Counted from the stretch's first letter, positions 35,839-45,526 are shown. The stretch: DNA of 64,000 nucleotides from Taklimakanibacter albus (GCF_016595235.1 NZ_JAENHL010000007.1:62001-126000), one strand, 5' to 3'. Program-made: numbers and translations. Notes: generated from the sequence alone by a model not told the origin.

Positions 35839-36618
35839 TCAAGCCGTTCGTTTCAAAAAGCCGCCGGGAACCGCCGTCACTAGTAGCTTGTTCTCCATGT
35901 CGGTATCGACCTCGAATTCCGGATGGCCCATGAGGAATTGCCGGACCGCGGTCTTCGGATTATTGCCGACGTCCCAAGGCCGGTCGGCGAAGAAGCCCTT
36001 CGGCATGTCTTCGACGAAAGTGTCGAACACCACGCAGTAGCTGCCTTTCGACACCAGCGGCGAATAGGCCTCAAGCTCGGCCAGCACGTGGTCATGCGTA
36101 TGCATTGAATCGAGAAACACCATCACGTTCCGGAACGCCTCAGCTTGCTTCCTGACCTCCTCGATGACTGCATCCGAAATCGAGGAGCCTTCGATCAGCG
36201 AGATCTTCCCGGCAAGCGGATGCTTTTCGATGGCGACGCGGTTATGGGCTCTGATGTCGATATCGATACCGATGACCCGGCGCGATGGTCGCCGGGGATC
36301 GACGACGACACCCCTTTCAGCTGCCTCGCAATATTCGAGCATCGTCAGGAGCGAGGCGCTGAGGATCAATGAGCCACCATGCGCGATGCCGGTCTCGATG
36401 ATCAGATCCGGCCTCACCTTCCAGATCAGCTCCTGGACGGCGAACATGTCCTGCGTGTACTGGATGATCGGGCGGCCGAGCCAATCGAAATTGTAGATGT
36501 ATTTGCGGTCCATCGAGGCTTCGAGCCAGTCGCGCGAAAGCACCCGGAAAACCTCGTCACTGGCGAACGCTTCTATGCGCTGCCGCCGCTCTTCTGCGAA
36601 CTTCTCGTTCGGATCCAT
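35839..36618 (-). CDS. CmcI-like methyltransferase (cephalosporin hydroxylase family)
   Basis: A 259-residue SAM-dependent O-methyltransferase of the CmcI/rhamnosyl O-methyltransferase family (PF04989). Motifs are LIIETGIAHGGSLILSAS near residue 73, VIGIDIDIRAHN, LIEGSSIS and FLDSMHTHDHVLAELEAY with the metal-binding Asp and His. In other glycan clusters such enzymes methylate sugar hydroxyls. It is the last gene of the minus-strand CDP-sugar unit and converges on the GT2 gene with 2 bp between stops. Confidence 0.85.
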   Translation of the reverse strand: MDPNEKFAEERRQRIEAFASDEVFRVLSRDWLEASMDRKYIYNFDWLGRPIIQYTQDMFAVQELIWKVRPDLIIETGIAHGGSLILSASLLTMLEYCEAAERGVVVDPRRPSRRVIGIDIDIRAHNRVAIEKHPLAGKISLIEGSSISDAVIEEVRKQAEAFRNVMVFLDSMHTHDHVLAELEAYSPLVSKGSYCVVFDTFVEDMPKGFFADRPWDVGNNPKTAVRQFLMGHPEFEVDTDMENKLLVTAVPGGFLKRTA

Positions 36619-36639
36619 GAAACTCCCCCAAGCTGGATG

Positions 36640-37779
36640 TCAGCGCCTCGCCGGAGAGGCGAAGAAACGCGTGATGGTATCGATCACCTGGGCCGCCGCT
36701 TCCGGCGCCATGCAGGAATGGAACGGAATGGTCACGATCTCCCGGCCGATACGTTCGGTCACCGGCAGATCATCCTTGCGGCAATCCTTGAACAAGGTGA
36801 AGCCATGCGCCGGCTGCCAGTGGATGCCGGTGTCGACGCCATTTTCGGTCAGGAATTCTCTAAAATCTTCGCGGCGGCCACCGAGGACGCGCAGATAGAA
36901 GATGAAGGGAACGATCCCCGCCATGTCGCCGCCGGGTACCTTGAGACCGGAGATCGGCGAGAACGCCTCCTGATACCGCTTGAACAGCGCTTGCCGCGTG
37001 CTCGCGATGGTGTCGAATTTCGCCAGCTGAGCGAGCCCTAAGGCCGCATGCAGATTGGCGAGGTGATAGCGGAAGCCGAGCCGCTCGACGTCATAGCTCC
37101 AGGCGCGGGTGTTTCCATACAGTGTGCGGGTCGCCTGCTTCATACCGATCAGCCGCATCTCGTGAAGTTGCTTGAGCTCTTCCTCCGAGCGCACGATGAT
37201 AGCGCCGCCATCGAGCGTCGTAATGGTCTTGATCGGGTCGAAGCTGAACACCGTCATGTCGGCGAAGGACCCGATCGGCTTGCCCTGAGATGTGCTGCCG
37301 ACCGAATGCGCGGCGTCGTGGATGATCCGGATATTGTGGCGCCGGGCGATCTCCGCCACCCGGTCGTGATCGCAGAGATGGCAGGCATAGTCCATCACGA
37401 TCAAGACCTTGGTCTTGGGCCCGATCAGCCTTTCGGCGGAGTCGAGGTCGAGGCAGAGCGTGTCGTCCAGGACATCGCAGAAGACCGGCTTCGCTCCGGT
37501 CGCGACGATGGCCTGCATATCCGCGATGTTGTTGAAGGACGGCGTGATCACTTCGTCGCCGGGTCCGCAACCGGCCAGCAGAAGCGAGAGATGCAGAGCC
37601 GCATGGCCGGTGCTCACCGCCGCGACATGACGGTCATCCGCACCACACAGCTTCTTCAGCGTCTCCTCGAACTGTCCGACATAACTTCCCATGCCGAGCC
37701 AACCCAATTCGAGCGCAGCGCGGGCAGCTTCGAATTCCTCCGCCGCCAGGAGTGGTTTGAACACTGGAATTTGCGTCAT
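36640..37779 (-). CDS. DegT/DnrJ/EryC1 family sugar aminotransferase
   Basis: A 379-residue PLP enzyme. The catalytic lysine is in SFDPIKTITTLDGG (Lys184), with IHDAAHSVGS for the PLP-binding Asp and TGHAALHLSLLLAG for the phosphate site. The lysine makes it a true aminotransferase rather than the E1 dehydrase (RfbH) of the classical CDP-3,6-dideoxyhexose pathway, which has a histidine there. Its likely substrate is a nucleotide-linked keto-6-deoxy sugar made by rfbF and rfbG upstream. The ATG at 37779 is preferred to TTG at 37782. Confidence 0.88.
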   Translation of the reverse strand: MTQIPVFKPLLAAEEFEAARAALELGWLGMGSYVGQFEETLKKLCGADDRHVAAVSTGHAALHLSLLLAGCGPGDEVITPSFNNIADMQAIVATGAKPVFCDVLDDTLCLDLDSAERLIGPKTKVLIVMDYACHLCDHDRVAEIARRHNIRIIHDAAHSVGSTSQGKPIGSFADMTVFSFDPIKTITTLDGGAIIVRSEEELKQLHEMRLIGMKQATRTLYGNTRAWSYDVERLGFRYHLANLHAALGLAQLAKFDTIASTRQALFKRYQEAFSPISGLKVPGGDMAGIVPFIFYLRVLGGRREDFREFLTENGVDTGIHWQPAHGFTLFKDCRKDDLPVTERIGREIVTIPFHSCMAPEAAAQVIDTITRFFASPARR

Positions 37780-37821
37780 CAAGGATCCATGAAAAGTGAG
37801 AATTGGCGGTATTGGGCTTGG

Positions 37822-38427
37822 TTATTTCTGAAACAGATACCAGTTCGTATCGTAGCCCGGAAAGACGGGATCGATCTTCGAACGGAAACCATAGGCGAGC
37901 AGCTTCAGCCCCAGGCGGTTCATGATCTCGCGCCCGAAGTCGCGTTTGAACAGCACGCCGTCCTGTCCCATATAGCCGTCGATGGGCACCGGAACCGGCG
38001 AGAAGAACTCATCGATCAATATGTATTTGCCGGACAGTTGTCCCATCCGGTCATAGACATCGTTCAGGCGCTCCGGATTGATGTGCACGAGCACACCGCG
38101 CGTGAAGACGAGGTCGAATGGGCGCTTGCTCCCGATTTCGAAGATCGAGCAGAGGTCGATGTCGTACCCTTTGGCCTTGCTGATGCCTACCGCCTGCTCG
38201 TTGATGTCACAGCCGGCGATTTCGATATTCGGATTGAGAGCCTTGATCGCATCGAGATTGAGGCCGGCATTGGCGCCGACTTCATAGACGGATCCGACAT
38301 CCGGCACGCGCCTCAATATATCGCTGAAGAAATGAATCTGGCTGCCGACATGCGGACCACTGTTCTTCTGGGTATAGGCATCCCCGCGCTCGCCCGCCCA
38401 GAAGGCGTCCTGTTGCGTCACCGACAT
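37822..38427 (-). CDS. SAM methyltransferase (pseudaminic-acid-associated methylase type)
   Basis: A 201-residue class I methyltransferase. The N-terminus QQDAFWAGERGDAYTQKN is characteristic of the methylases found with pseudaminic acid and other sugar loci. Motif I is VYEVGANAGLNLDAIK and the acidic strand IAGCDIN. FDLVFTRGVLVHINPE matches the post-II region. It sits between the epimerase and aminotransferase genes, so it probably acts on the same sugar or its glycan. Confidence 0.82.
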   Translation of the reverse strand: MSVTQQDAFWAGERGDAYTQKNSGPHVGSQIHFFSDILRRVPDVGSVYEVGANAGLNLDAIKALNPNIEIAGCDINEQAVGISKAKGYDIDLCSIFEIGSKRPFDLVFTRGVLVHINPERLNDVYDRMGQLSGKYILIDEFFSPVPVPIDGYMGQDGVLFKRDFGREIMNRLGLKLLAYGFRSKIDPVFPGYDTNWYLFQK

Positions 38428-38454
38428 GTCGATTAAATCCTCACTGTTTCATAT

Positions 38455-39027
38455 TCAGGCCGCATCGAGCTTCATCCCCTCGAACGCATCCGTTACATGA
38501 GGCTGGCCTGCGTCACGCGCCGAAATCGTGCTGACCGGCAGCGGCCAGTCGATTCCGATACGCGGATCAAGCGGGTTGAGCCCGCCCTCGGCCTCCGCGG
38601 TGAATGGCGATGAAACGCTGTAGAGAAGCGCCACATCGTCGGTCAGCGCCTGAAAGCCATGCGCGAAGCCTTCCGGGACGAGAACACTGCAATGATTGTC
38701 TTCCGATAGCTCGACCGAGAACCATTTCAGGAACGTGGCCGACCCAGCCCTGAGATCCACAACCACATCCAGCACTCGTCCGGAGACGCAGGCCACGAGC
38801 TTCATTTCCGCGAAAGGCGCTCTTTGATAGTGCATGCCGCGGATCGTTCCGCGCAGCGTCGTCCGGGTGAAATTGATCTGCGCGATCGGGGATTTCCACC
38901 CCGCCGCCGCGAGCTCATTTGCGCAGAACATGCGGTGGAAGGAGCCGCGCTCATCCCCGACGATCCTGCGTTCCAGGATCTTCAGTCCGTCGAAGGAGGT
39001 TGGTACGACCGTAAACCGGCTGCTCAT
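38455..39027 (-). CDS. dTDP-4-dehydrorhamnose 3,5-epimerase-like enzyme
   Basis: A 190-residue RmlC-type cupin. The catalytic region is RGMHYQRAPFAEMKLVACVSGRVLDVVVDLR, with the conserved His, and VLVPEGFAHGFQALTD follows. In this cluster the substrate should be CDP- rather than dTDP-4-keto-6-deoxyglucose, by inference from rfbF and rfbG. The ATG overlaps the rfbG stop (ATGA). Confidence 0.88.
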   Translation of the reverse strand: MSSRFTVVPTSFDGLKILERRIVGDERGSFHRMFCANELAAAGWKSPIAQINFTRTTLRGTIRGMHYQRAPFAEMKLVACVSGRVLDVVVDLRAGSATFLKWFSVELSEDNHCSVLVPEGFAHGFQALTDDVALLYSVSSPFTAEAEGGLNPLDPRIGIDWPLPVSTISARDAGQPHVTDAFEGMKLDAA

Positions 39028-40103
39028 TGAATAGTCTCGAAGTGATCTATATCGGCCTCACAGAGTCCACGCGGGTCAGCGCCGTCCTGCTGCCGGCGAT
39101 ACCAACGGATCGTACGCTCGAGCGCGGTGGCGGCATCCCATCGGGGCGCTACCCCGAGCTCGACCCGAGCCTTGCTGTTATCCAGGCTGAGCCAGCGTGT
39201 TTCATGCGGCCCCTCTTCCCTCGCACCCCACGCCACATCGCCGGCGCCATATATCCGGCGCGCCATCTCGACGATGGTCCGCACAGTGACTTCTTCATGG
39301 GGCGGCGGCCCGAAATTCCACGCGCGAGCAAGCTGAGGCGCGTCCCACAGGCGCTCCGCCAGCACCAAATAACCGGTCAGTGTCTCGATGACATGGTTCC
39401 ATGGCCGCACCGAAGACGGTCTGCGGACATTGAGCGTTCCACCCGCCGACCACGCCCGGATGACATCGGGGATCAGTCGGTCCTGCGCCCAGTCGCCGCC
39501 GCCAATGACATTGCCGGCCCGTGCTGTGGCGACCGCCACCCCTTTTTCCTTGAGATAGGAGGAGCGATAAGCGGCGACAACGAGCTCGGATGCCGCCTTG
39601 CTGGCGCTGTAAGGGTCATGGCCGCCGAGTGTATCGGACTCCCGAAACGGACTTTGCTGCTGGGTGTCTAGATAGACCTTGTCGGTCGTCACCATCACCA
39701 CGGCGCGCAAGCTTTCGCTCATACGCGCCGCCTCCAGGATATTGACGGTCCCCATCACATTCGTGCCGAAGGTGCTGGCGGGATCGGCATAGCTCGCGCG
39801 CACCAGCGGCTGGGCGGCAAGATGCAGGATGATCTCCGGCTGGTGCGCGGCGCACAGGCGCGCAACGAGAGCCTGGTCCCGAATATCGCCGAAATGCCCG
39901 TCCACCAGCTCCGCGACTTGGGCCAGGTCGAACAGGCTGGGCTCGGTGCTCGGCCGGAGCGAAACGCCACCGATTTCGGCACCGAGCCGCTTCAGCCAGA
40001 TGGCGAGCCAGCTTCCCTTGAAGCCGGTATGACCGGTCAGGAATACACGCTTGCCGCGCCAGAAGGAGGGATCAGGCAAGGCGCTCTGCCGGCCGGTCGT
40101 CAC
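39024..40103 (-). CDS. rfbG: CDP-glucose 4,6-dehydratase
   Basis: Converts CDP-glucose to CDP-4-keto-6-deoxyglucose. The 359-residue extended SDR protein has [18 protein letters not shown] for NAD binding, [20 protein letters not shown] with the Thr-Asp-Lys, and YSASKAASE with Tyr-x-x-x-Lys. The GTG at 40103 was chosen because it overlaps the rfbF stop (GTGA) and gives the family length. Confidence 0.92.
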   Translation of the reverse strand: MTTGRQSALPDPSFWRGKRVFLTGHTGFKGSWLAIWLKRLGAEIGGVSLRPSTEPSLFDLAQVAELVDGHFGDIRDQALVARLCAAHQPEIILHLAAQPLVRASYADPASTFGTNVMGTVNILEAARMSESLRAVVMVTTDKVYLDTQQQSPFRESDTLGGHDPYSASKAASELVVAAYRSSYLKEKGVAVATARAGNVIGGGDWAQDRLIPDVIRAWSAGGTLNVRRPSSVRPWNHVIETLTGYLVLAERLWDAPQLARAWNFGPPPHEEVTVRTIVEMARRIYGAGDVAWGAREEGPHETRWLSLDNSKARVELGVAPRWDAATALERTIRWYRRQQDGADPRGLCEADIDHFETIQ

Positions 40104-40870
40104 CACACTTTCCACGGTGCCCTGCCGCTGTCCCACAGGCTTTCGAGATAGATCTTGTCGCGCAACGTATCCATCGGCTGCCAGAAGCCGGTATGGACGA
40201 AAGCCTTCATCTGGCGGTCGAGTGCCAGCCGCTCGAGCGGTCCCACTTCCCAGGGCGTCGCGTCACCTTCGATATAATCGATGACGCGGGGCGACAGAAC
40301 GAAATAACCGCCATTCACGAACCCGCCGTCGCCCGGGGGCTTTTCGCTGAATCCCATGACTTCCTCTTCGTCGATCGCCAGCGAGCCATAGCGGCCCGGC
40401 GGCCGCACCGCGGTCACTGTCGCGAGCCGTCCGTGCTCCTTGTGAAATGCAATCGACGCCGTGATATCCACATTCGCCACGCCGTCGCCATAGGTGAAGC
40501 AGAAGCACTCTTCGTTGCGGAAATAGTCAGCCACACGTTTGAGGCGGCCTCCCGTCATGGTCTCTTCACCGGTCTCGACCAGCGTGACCTTCCACGGCTC
40601 GACCTTGCGCTGATGGATAGACATGTTGTTCGCCTGCAGGTCGAAGGTGATATCCGACATATGCAGGGCGTAGTTGGCAAAATACTCCTTGATGATATAG
40701 CCCTTGTAACCGCAGCATATGATGAAGTCAGTGACCCCATGGGCCGAATAGCTCTTCATGATATGCCAGAGGATCGGCTTGTGCCCGATCTCGACCATCG
40801 GCTTGGGCCTGAGGTGGGTTTCCTCGGATATCCGAGTTCCCAGCCCACCGGCCAGAATTACCGCTTTCAT
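40100..40870 (-). CDS. rfbF: Glucose-1-phosphate cytidylyltransferase
   Basis: Makes CDP-glucose from CTP and glucose 1-phosphate. The 256-residue protein starts [24 protein letters not shown] and has [13 protein letters not shown] and [12 protein letters not shown], all diagnostic. It is the first gene of the minus-strand sugar unit (rfbF-rfbG-epimerase-methylase-aminotransferase-CmcI). A gene-free region of about 640 bp lies upstream and should hold its promoter. Confidence 0.94.
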   Translation of the reverse strand: MKAVILAGGLGTRISEETHLRPKPMVEIGHKPILWHIMKSYSAHGVTDFIICCGYKGYIIKEYFANYALHMSDITFDLQANNMSIHQRKVEPWKVTLVETGEETMTGGRLKRVADYFRNEECFCFTYGDGVANVDITASIAFHKEHGRLATVTAVRPPGRYGSLAIDEEEVMGFSEKPPGDGGFVNGGYFVLSPRVIDYIEGDATPWEVGPLERLALDRQMKAFVHTGFWQPMDTLRDKIYLESLWDSGRAPWKVW

Positions 40871-41510
40871 GCTTATTCCGCCCCTCCAGTCCCCTGGGCT
40901 TGCTCGGCCCAGGCGACCCATCGCAGCTCGGCTCAATCCCCAAACCGGCGTGTATTCGTAGATATCAGGGCGCTCCGTCCATACGTTCCCTGCCAACGTT
41001 GTTTGACACCAGCCACCGAAGAGTGCCCGCGATGCGCGAGAAAAGAACCCTCCAAATGGGAGTAGTCGCCCGCCGTCAATTGATCACAGCCAATCTCCCT
41101 GTCAATCCTTGAACACGCTGTATCTGGCATGCACCATGGCGGTTTTCGGCTCAGTTTCACACCTGCGACGGCCTGACGCAGCATCACCACGGGCCGCAGA
41201 AACAATCTTGAAACATTGTATCGACATCAGAAACATTGTTTCGGAAAGTTCGTGGCAGCCATGGAACAGGCACTCGACCGGTTACTTTATTGCACCGACA
41301 AAACGGATGGATGACAATTCTGAAGGCGACCGTCTCGGTGCGTCACCACTCCTGACCAAAGGGTTCGATTATGCGACAGCGGCCGGACTGATGACTTCAA
41401 AGCTCGGATTGCCGACGGCACGCCCCCTAACGCCGTCGCGTTGCTGGATAGCGTGGGATCTCAAATAATGAGAAAACTGCCTGGCGCTGCGAAAGCTGGC
41501 CGTCGCTCGT
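40871..41510. other. Gene-free region upstream of rfbF
   Basis: I see no convincing gene in these 640 bases; a 119-codon open frame at 41109-41468 has no recognisable features. The composition is more AT-rich than the flanking genes. The only clear structure is the pair of palindromes at 41210-41242. The region probably carries the promoter and control sites for rfbF. Confidence 0.55.
41210..41242. promoter_or_regulatory. Tandem palindromic operator candidate
   Basis: Two copies of a 13-bp palindrome: GAAACATTGTATC at 41210-41222 (one mismatch) and the perfect GAAACATTGTTTC at 41230-41242. They start exactly 20 bp apart, about two helical turns. A further half site, GAAACAAT, starts at 41199. 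This layout fits a dimeric regulator bound cooperatively. I do not recognise the regulator. Confidence 0.55.
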
Positions 41511-42452
41511 TCAGGAATTTGTGATCTTGCGGCTAAGCGCGAGGGCTGAGCCGAGAAAGACCTCTTGCGGGAAATCATCCGTCGCCCAGATGGGCTCCAG
41601 GCCATAATCGCGCATTTCGGCGATCGAGCCGCGGAAATAGTCTCGGCTCGCCACGTTGAGGCGCCGCAACAAATCGGCATTGACATCGCGGAATGGCTCC
41701 AGCGACAACAAATGTCCGCCGGTCACCCTGGCGATCTCGGTCAGCGCCTCTTTGCGGACCTGCTCCATCTGCTCGACGGATAACACGGTCATCACCAGGT
41801 CGAAGGAGCCGGTTTCGAACGGCATGGCGCAGGCATTGCCCTGCACGAAGGAAATTCGCTTGAACGCCTGGCCGTCCTTTTGCGGCAGCGGCGCATAAGA
41901 AAGGAGATGCTCCGGCAGTACCGCGCCGGCCTGCAGCTTCAAGGCCTCGTTATGGCCCGTGCTCGTCAACTCCAGCCCGGTGAAGGACACGTCGGGAAAG
42001 GCGCCGGCAAGGAGGAACATGTTGATGCCTTCGCCGCAACCGACCTCTAGCACCCGCTTCGGCTTGAGCGCGCGGATCACCGCGCCGAACATGATATTGC
42101 GCATCCGCGCCGATCCGGCCGCGTCGACCAGGATATCCTTGTCCCGCCAGCGCCAGGGCGTGAAGCTTTGCGGGCCGCGGGTGACGTCATAGCGCGTATG
42201 GCCGGCCTGCCAGGCCGCTTCATATTCGTTGAGAATCCGGTCCGTCGATCGCACCTGGCGAAACCAACCGTTACCAATCCGCTTGATCAGCCGCTTTCGC
42301 AGATTCTTACGCCGGAGCCGCATTTCGGTGTCGAACCGTCCGGCTTCCGGATTCTGGGTCACGAACGGACGCAAGGCCTCGAACACCGCCTCGCCATCGA
42401 CGCCGAGCCCCAATTCGCCGAGGGGCTTCAGTTTGATGTCCGGTCCGTTCAT
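41511..42452 (-). CDS. SAM-dependent class I methyltransferase
   Basis: A 313-residue methyltransferase. Motif I is VLEVGCGEGINMFLLAG near residue 130, followed by FTGLELTSTGHNEA; the ubiE-like segment GNACAMPFETGSFDLVMTVLSVEQM is clear. The start at 42452 (MNGPDIKLKPLGE) was preferred to a longer upstream frame. It diverges from the first sulfotransferase gene. Its target is unknown, but its place in the island suggests a glycan or lipid. Confidence 0.8.
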   Translation of the reverse strand: MNGPDIKLKPLGELGLGVDGEAVFEALRPFVTQNPEAGRFDTEMRLRRKNLRKRLIKRIGNGWFRQVRSTDRILNEYEAAWQAGHTRYDVTRGPQSFTPWRWRDKDILVDAAGSARMRNIMFGAVIRALKPKRVLEVGCGEGINMFLLAGAFPDVSFTGLELTSTGHNEALKLQAGAVLPEHLLSYAPLPQKDGQAFKRISFVQGNACAMPFETGSFDLVMTVLSVEQMEQVRKEALTEIARVTGGHLLSLEPFRDVNADLLRRLNVASRDYFRGSIAEMRDYGLEPIWATDDFPQEVFLGSALALSRKITNS

Positions 42453-42544
42453 GAATTGTCCATGCCAGTCTGTGATTGCCACTTAAGGAGGGTCAAGCTA
42501 TATCCCCGCACTTCCCTCAACATATCGCGGATGTCAATCAAGGA

Positions 42545-43483
42545 ATGTCGATAGGCCATAAAGTTCGCGTCGCCCTGCGCCAGGGCATAGCCATGGCGAG
42601 CTCGGTGACCATGCCCCGCGACAAGAGTCTCAAGCTGGAGCGCTACCTGCGCGGCCAGGAAGACGCCCGCATGCTCGCCCAGTCCGACTACGCCGTCGTG
42701 TCCTACGGAAAGAGCGGCCGCACCTGGCTGTGCGTGCTTTTGTCGCGTTATTTCCAGCTGCGCTACAAGCTGCCGGCCGACCGGCTGCTGCAATATGACA
42801 GCCTGCATGTGCTCGATCGGGCCGTTCCGCGGGTGATGTTCACCCACGACAACTATCTGGGCGACTATACCGGTACGCAGGATTCGAAAGCGGATTATGC
42901 CGGCAGCCGCGTCGTGCTGCTGGCCCGCCACCCCGCCGACACTGCCGTGTCGCAGTTTTTCCAGTGGAAGCACCGGATGCGCGACCGCAAGAAGTACATC
43001 AACAACTATCCCGATCCCAAGGACGACGTGCCGCTCATCGACTTCGTGCTCGGCGAAAGCGCCGGCATCCCGAAGATCATCCGCTTCATGAACCTGTGGG
43101 CGGCCGAATTCGACAAGCTGAAGGCCATACGCGTGGTGCGCTACGAGACGCTGAGGCGCGACACCGCCAAGACGCTCGGCAATGTCCTCGAATTCATGAA
43201 TGAGATGGCGACCGACACCGAACTCGCTCAGTGCGTCGAATTCGCTTCCGTCGAGAACATGCGCAAGATGGAGAAGGATACTTTCTTCAAGGGCGTCGGC
43301 GATCGCATGACGCCGGGCGATGCCAGCAACCCCGACAGCTACAAGGTGCGCCGCGCCAAAGTCGGCGGCTACCGTGACTATTTCACCGAAGACGAGGTCG
43401 CCCGGATCGACGAGCTCGTCGCCCGCACCTTGTCGCCGGCCTACGGCTACAGCGAAGCCCCGCCCGATCCCCGGGTCGTGTGA
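42545..43483 (+). CDS. Sulfotransferase family protein 1
   Basis: A 312-residue PAPS-dependent sulfotransferase. The 5'-phosphosulfate loop is YGKSGRTWLCVLLSRY near residue 53, and the 3'-phosphate region is VVLLARHPADTAVSQFFQWK. The C-terminus has KVRRAKVGGYRDYFTEDEV. The start is uncertain among ATGs at 42545, 42593 and 42611, the first having AGGA too close. It is followed by a glycosyltransferase-like gene. Glycan sulfation is the likely role. Confidence 0.83.
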   Translation: MSIGHKVRVALRQGIAMASSVTMPRDKSLKLERYLRGQEDARMLAQSDYAVVSYGKSGRTWLCVLLSRYFQLRYKLPADRLLQYDSLHVLDRAVPRVMFTHDNYLGDYTGTQDSKADYAGSRVVLLARHPADTAVSQFFQWKHRMRDRKKYINNYPDPKDDVPLIDFVLGESAGIPKIIRFMNLWAAEFDKLKAIRVVRYETLRRDTAKTLGNVLEFMNEMATDTELAQCVEFASVENMRKMEKDTFFKGVGDRMTPGDASNPDSYKVRRAKVGGYRDYFTEDEVARIDELVARTLSPAYGYSEAPPDPRVV

Positions 43484-43533
43484 TGAGCCATTGTTGAAAG
43501 GGCGCTGCTTGGCTGCCCATCGGAGACGGAAAA

Positions 43534-44451
43534 ATGAAACACTGCATTTTCATTCACACCAACGAGAAGCAGATCATCGGCGCGCTCGTTTCGAAATATT
43601 CCTTCGAGCGCTTCGCCTCGAAGAAGGACCTCTTCGACGTCAAGCTGGTCGACACGCGCGATTATCCTTTCTTCCAGGCCTATGAAGGCAAGAAATATCT
43701 GCGCGACGGCCTGCAGCGCGAATGGCGCAACGAGGATTTGCAGTCCTTCACCGTCCTGCGCTTCGCGCCGCCCGAGGAGATGGGTTATGAGGGCCGCTCC
43801 GTCGTCGTCGATCCGGATGTGTTCTGCGTCGCGGACGTGGTGCCGCTGCTCGAGCGCGACATGGGCGGCAAGGCGATCATGGCGCGCCGGCGCAAGGGCG
43901 GCTCCAAGGACAGCGACTTCGCCTCGAGCGTCATGCTGCTCGACAATGCCAGGCTCAAGCACTGGCAGCTCCAGAACAATTTCGCCGAGATGTTCGCCTC
44001 CAAGCGCGACTACGCCCAGTGGATCGCGCTCAAGCTCGAGAACGACGACACGATCGGGGTTCTCGAGCCGACCTGGAATGATTTCGACCGCCTGGCGCCC
44101 GATACCCGTCTCATCCACAACACTCACCGCAACACGCAGCCCTGGAAGACGGGCCTCCCCGTCGATTACCGTCCGCCGCAGAAGGCCGGGTCCCTCAAGC
44201 CCGCCAATATCTGGCACCGCGTCCGCCGCTCGCTGTTCGGCGAATATGCCTTCCTCGGCCAGTATAAGAAGCATCCCGACTCCAACCAGGAGCGGCTGTT
44301 CTTCGCGCTCCTGAAAGAGTGTGTCGAGAAGGGCATCGTGACCCGCGACATGATCGAGGATCAGATGCGCAAGAACCATGTCCGCCATGATGCGCTCGAT
44401 GTGATCGCGCGCACGTCGACGCTGGTCGAACGCCCGCTCTTCGCCGCCTGA
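43534..44451 (+). CDS. Possible glycosyltransferase with DxD motif
   Basis: A 305-residue soluble protein. The N-terminus KHCIFIHTNEKQIIGALVSKYS and, near residue 93, the strand VVVDPDVFCVADVVPLLE carry a Asp-Pro-Asp that looks like the metal-binding DxD of GT-A enzymes. No closer family was recognised. It lies 50 bp after sulfotransferase 1 and ends 4 bp before the convergent kinase-like gene. The assignment rests on one motif and context. Confidence 0.5.
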   Translation: MKHCIFIHTNEKQIIGALVSKYSFERFASKKDLFDVKLVDTRDYPFFQAYEGKKYLRDGLQREWRNEDLQSFTVLRFAPPEEMGYEGRSVVVDPDVFCVADVVPLLERDMGGKAIMARRRKGGSKDSDFASSVMLLDNARLKHWQLQNNFAEMFASKRDYAQWIALKLENDDTIGVLEPTWNDFDRLAPDTRLIHNTHRNTQPWKTGLPVDYRPPQKAGSLKPANIWHRVRRSLFGEYAFLGQYKKHPDSNQERLFFALLKECVEKGIVTRDMIEDQMRKNHVRHDALDVIARTSTLVERPLFAA

Positions 44452-44455
44452 CGCC

Positions 44456-45424
44456 CTACCGGATCGGCGATCGCCAATCCTTGGCCAGAATGCGCAGGAA
44501 CAAAGCGCGCGAGAAGGGATCCACCTCCTCGCCGCTTTTGCGCTTCGTGGCGTGAAGGCCGATGACGTTGAGCAGATAGATCTGCCCCCAGAGCGGCCGG
44601 GGAAGATCGACGAGCGCCAGGATCGGCTCCAGTTCGCTGACGCGCCAGTTGCGCTGCTGTGCGGCGAAAGCCGCATCCACCAGGGTCTGCTTCCCCTGCG
44701 CCTGCAGATTCTTGCAGGCGAGTGCCAGGAGGTCGATCGCGACGACGCGCTCGGGCTCGCAGGATTTGAGATCGATCAGCACCGGCTTGCCCTGATCGTC
44801 GCGCATCACATTGCGATAATGCAGGTCCTTGTGCGAGATGCCGGTCATCAATGGGCGCGCGAAGGCGTCGCGGATGTCGCTTTCGCTGGCGAAGGACTGG
44901 GGCAGCGCGCCGCCGGAAATCTGTCGGGCGAAAGCGAGCCCCGCCTCGATTGTCGCCGGCAGGCCACTCGGGACGACCGGCCGGGCTTTGCTGAGCAGCG
45001 CCTGGACGATCGGCAAGGCCACCGCTGCATGGTCTTCCTTGGCGATCGGCCGCAGCCTGTCGCTCTCGAGGATCTTGCCGCCGGGGACATCGTGGAGCGC
45101 CATGCTATGGGGCAGGATGGCGGCGAGCCCTTCGCCGCGCAGCGCTTGCCACATGTCATATTCGCGCCCGAGCTTGGCCATGGCGCGGGGCTCGGCGGCG
45201 AAACGCACGAACCGGTCGCCGGCCACGGCATAGACGATCCCCTGCTTCTTCCGGACGACCTGGCTGCCATGGCGTAACGCCCCCAGATACCGCGCCAGGG
45301 GCGCCGGCCGGCCGAGCCGGAGCCGCCCCGTCAGCCAGGGTTTCGCCAGCGCCGTCTTGGCTCGACGGGCGCGCTTGAAGGCGCTATGGACGGCGCGCGG
45401 AAAGAGCAGCTGCTTCCAGTTCAT
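44456..45424 (-). CDS. Kinase-like protein (APH/LPS-kinase fold), paralogue 2
   Basis: A 322-residue paralogue of the protein at 32501-33475. The catalytic loop is HKDLHYRNVM at residues 198-207 (Asp200, Asn205), and IDLKSC at 217-222 holds the metal-binding aspartate. Both start M-x-WKQ-x-x-x-PR and share the PLAR and SFASES blocks. It diverges from methyltransferase paralogue 2 across 102 bp, repeating the arrangement at 32501-34832. A sugar or lipid-A-core substrate is possible but not shown by the sequence. Confidence 0.72.
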   Translation of the reverse strand: MNWKQLLFPRAVHSAFKRARRAKTALAKPWLTGRLRLGRPAPLARYLGALRHGSQVVRKKQGIVYAVAGDRFVRFAAEPRAMAKLGREYDMWQALRGEGLAAILPHSMALHDVPGGKILESDRLRPIAKEDHAAVALPIVQALLSKARPVVPSGLPATIEAGLAFARQISGGALPQSFASESDIRDAFARPLMTGISHKDLHYRNVMRDDQGKPVLIDLKSCEPERVVAIDLLALACKNLQAQGKQTLVDAAFAAQQRNWRVSELEPILALVDLPRPLWGQIYLLNVIGLHATKRKSGEEVDPFSRALFLRILAKDWRSPIR

Positions 45425-45526
45425 CGCTGGTCTGCCGAGGCTTGATATGAAGGCCGCCCTGACGCATTAAACAACGAAATTCCCCTCCTTTTCGAACAAC
45501 GCGGCATAGCTAGCACGAGGCCCCCG

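Noticed and set aside
36640-37779. RfbH-type E1 dehydrase in the CDP-sugar unit
   Set aside because: The active-site residue is lysine (SFDPIKTITT), not the histidine of E1, so it is an ordinary sugar aminotransferase.
41109-41468. 119-codon plus-strand frame in the gene-free region
   Set aside because: No ribosome-binding site, no recognisable domain, and it crosses the palindromic operator pair.
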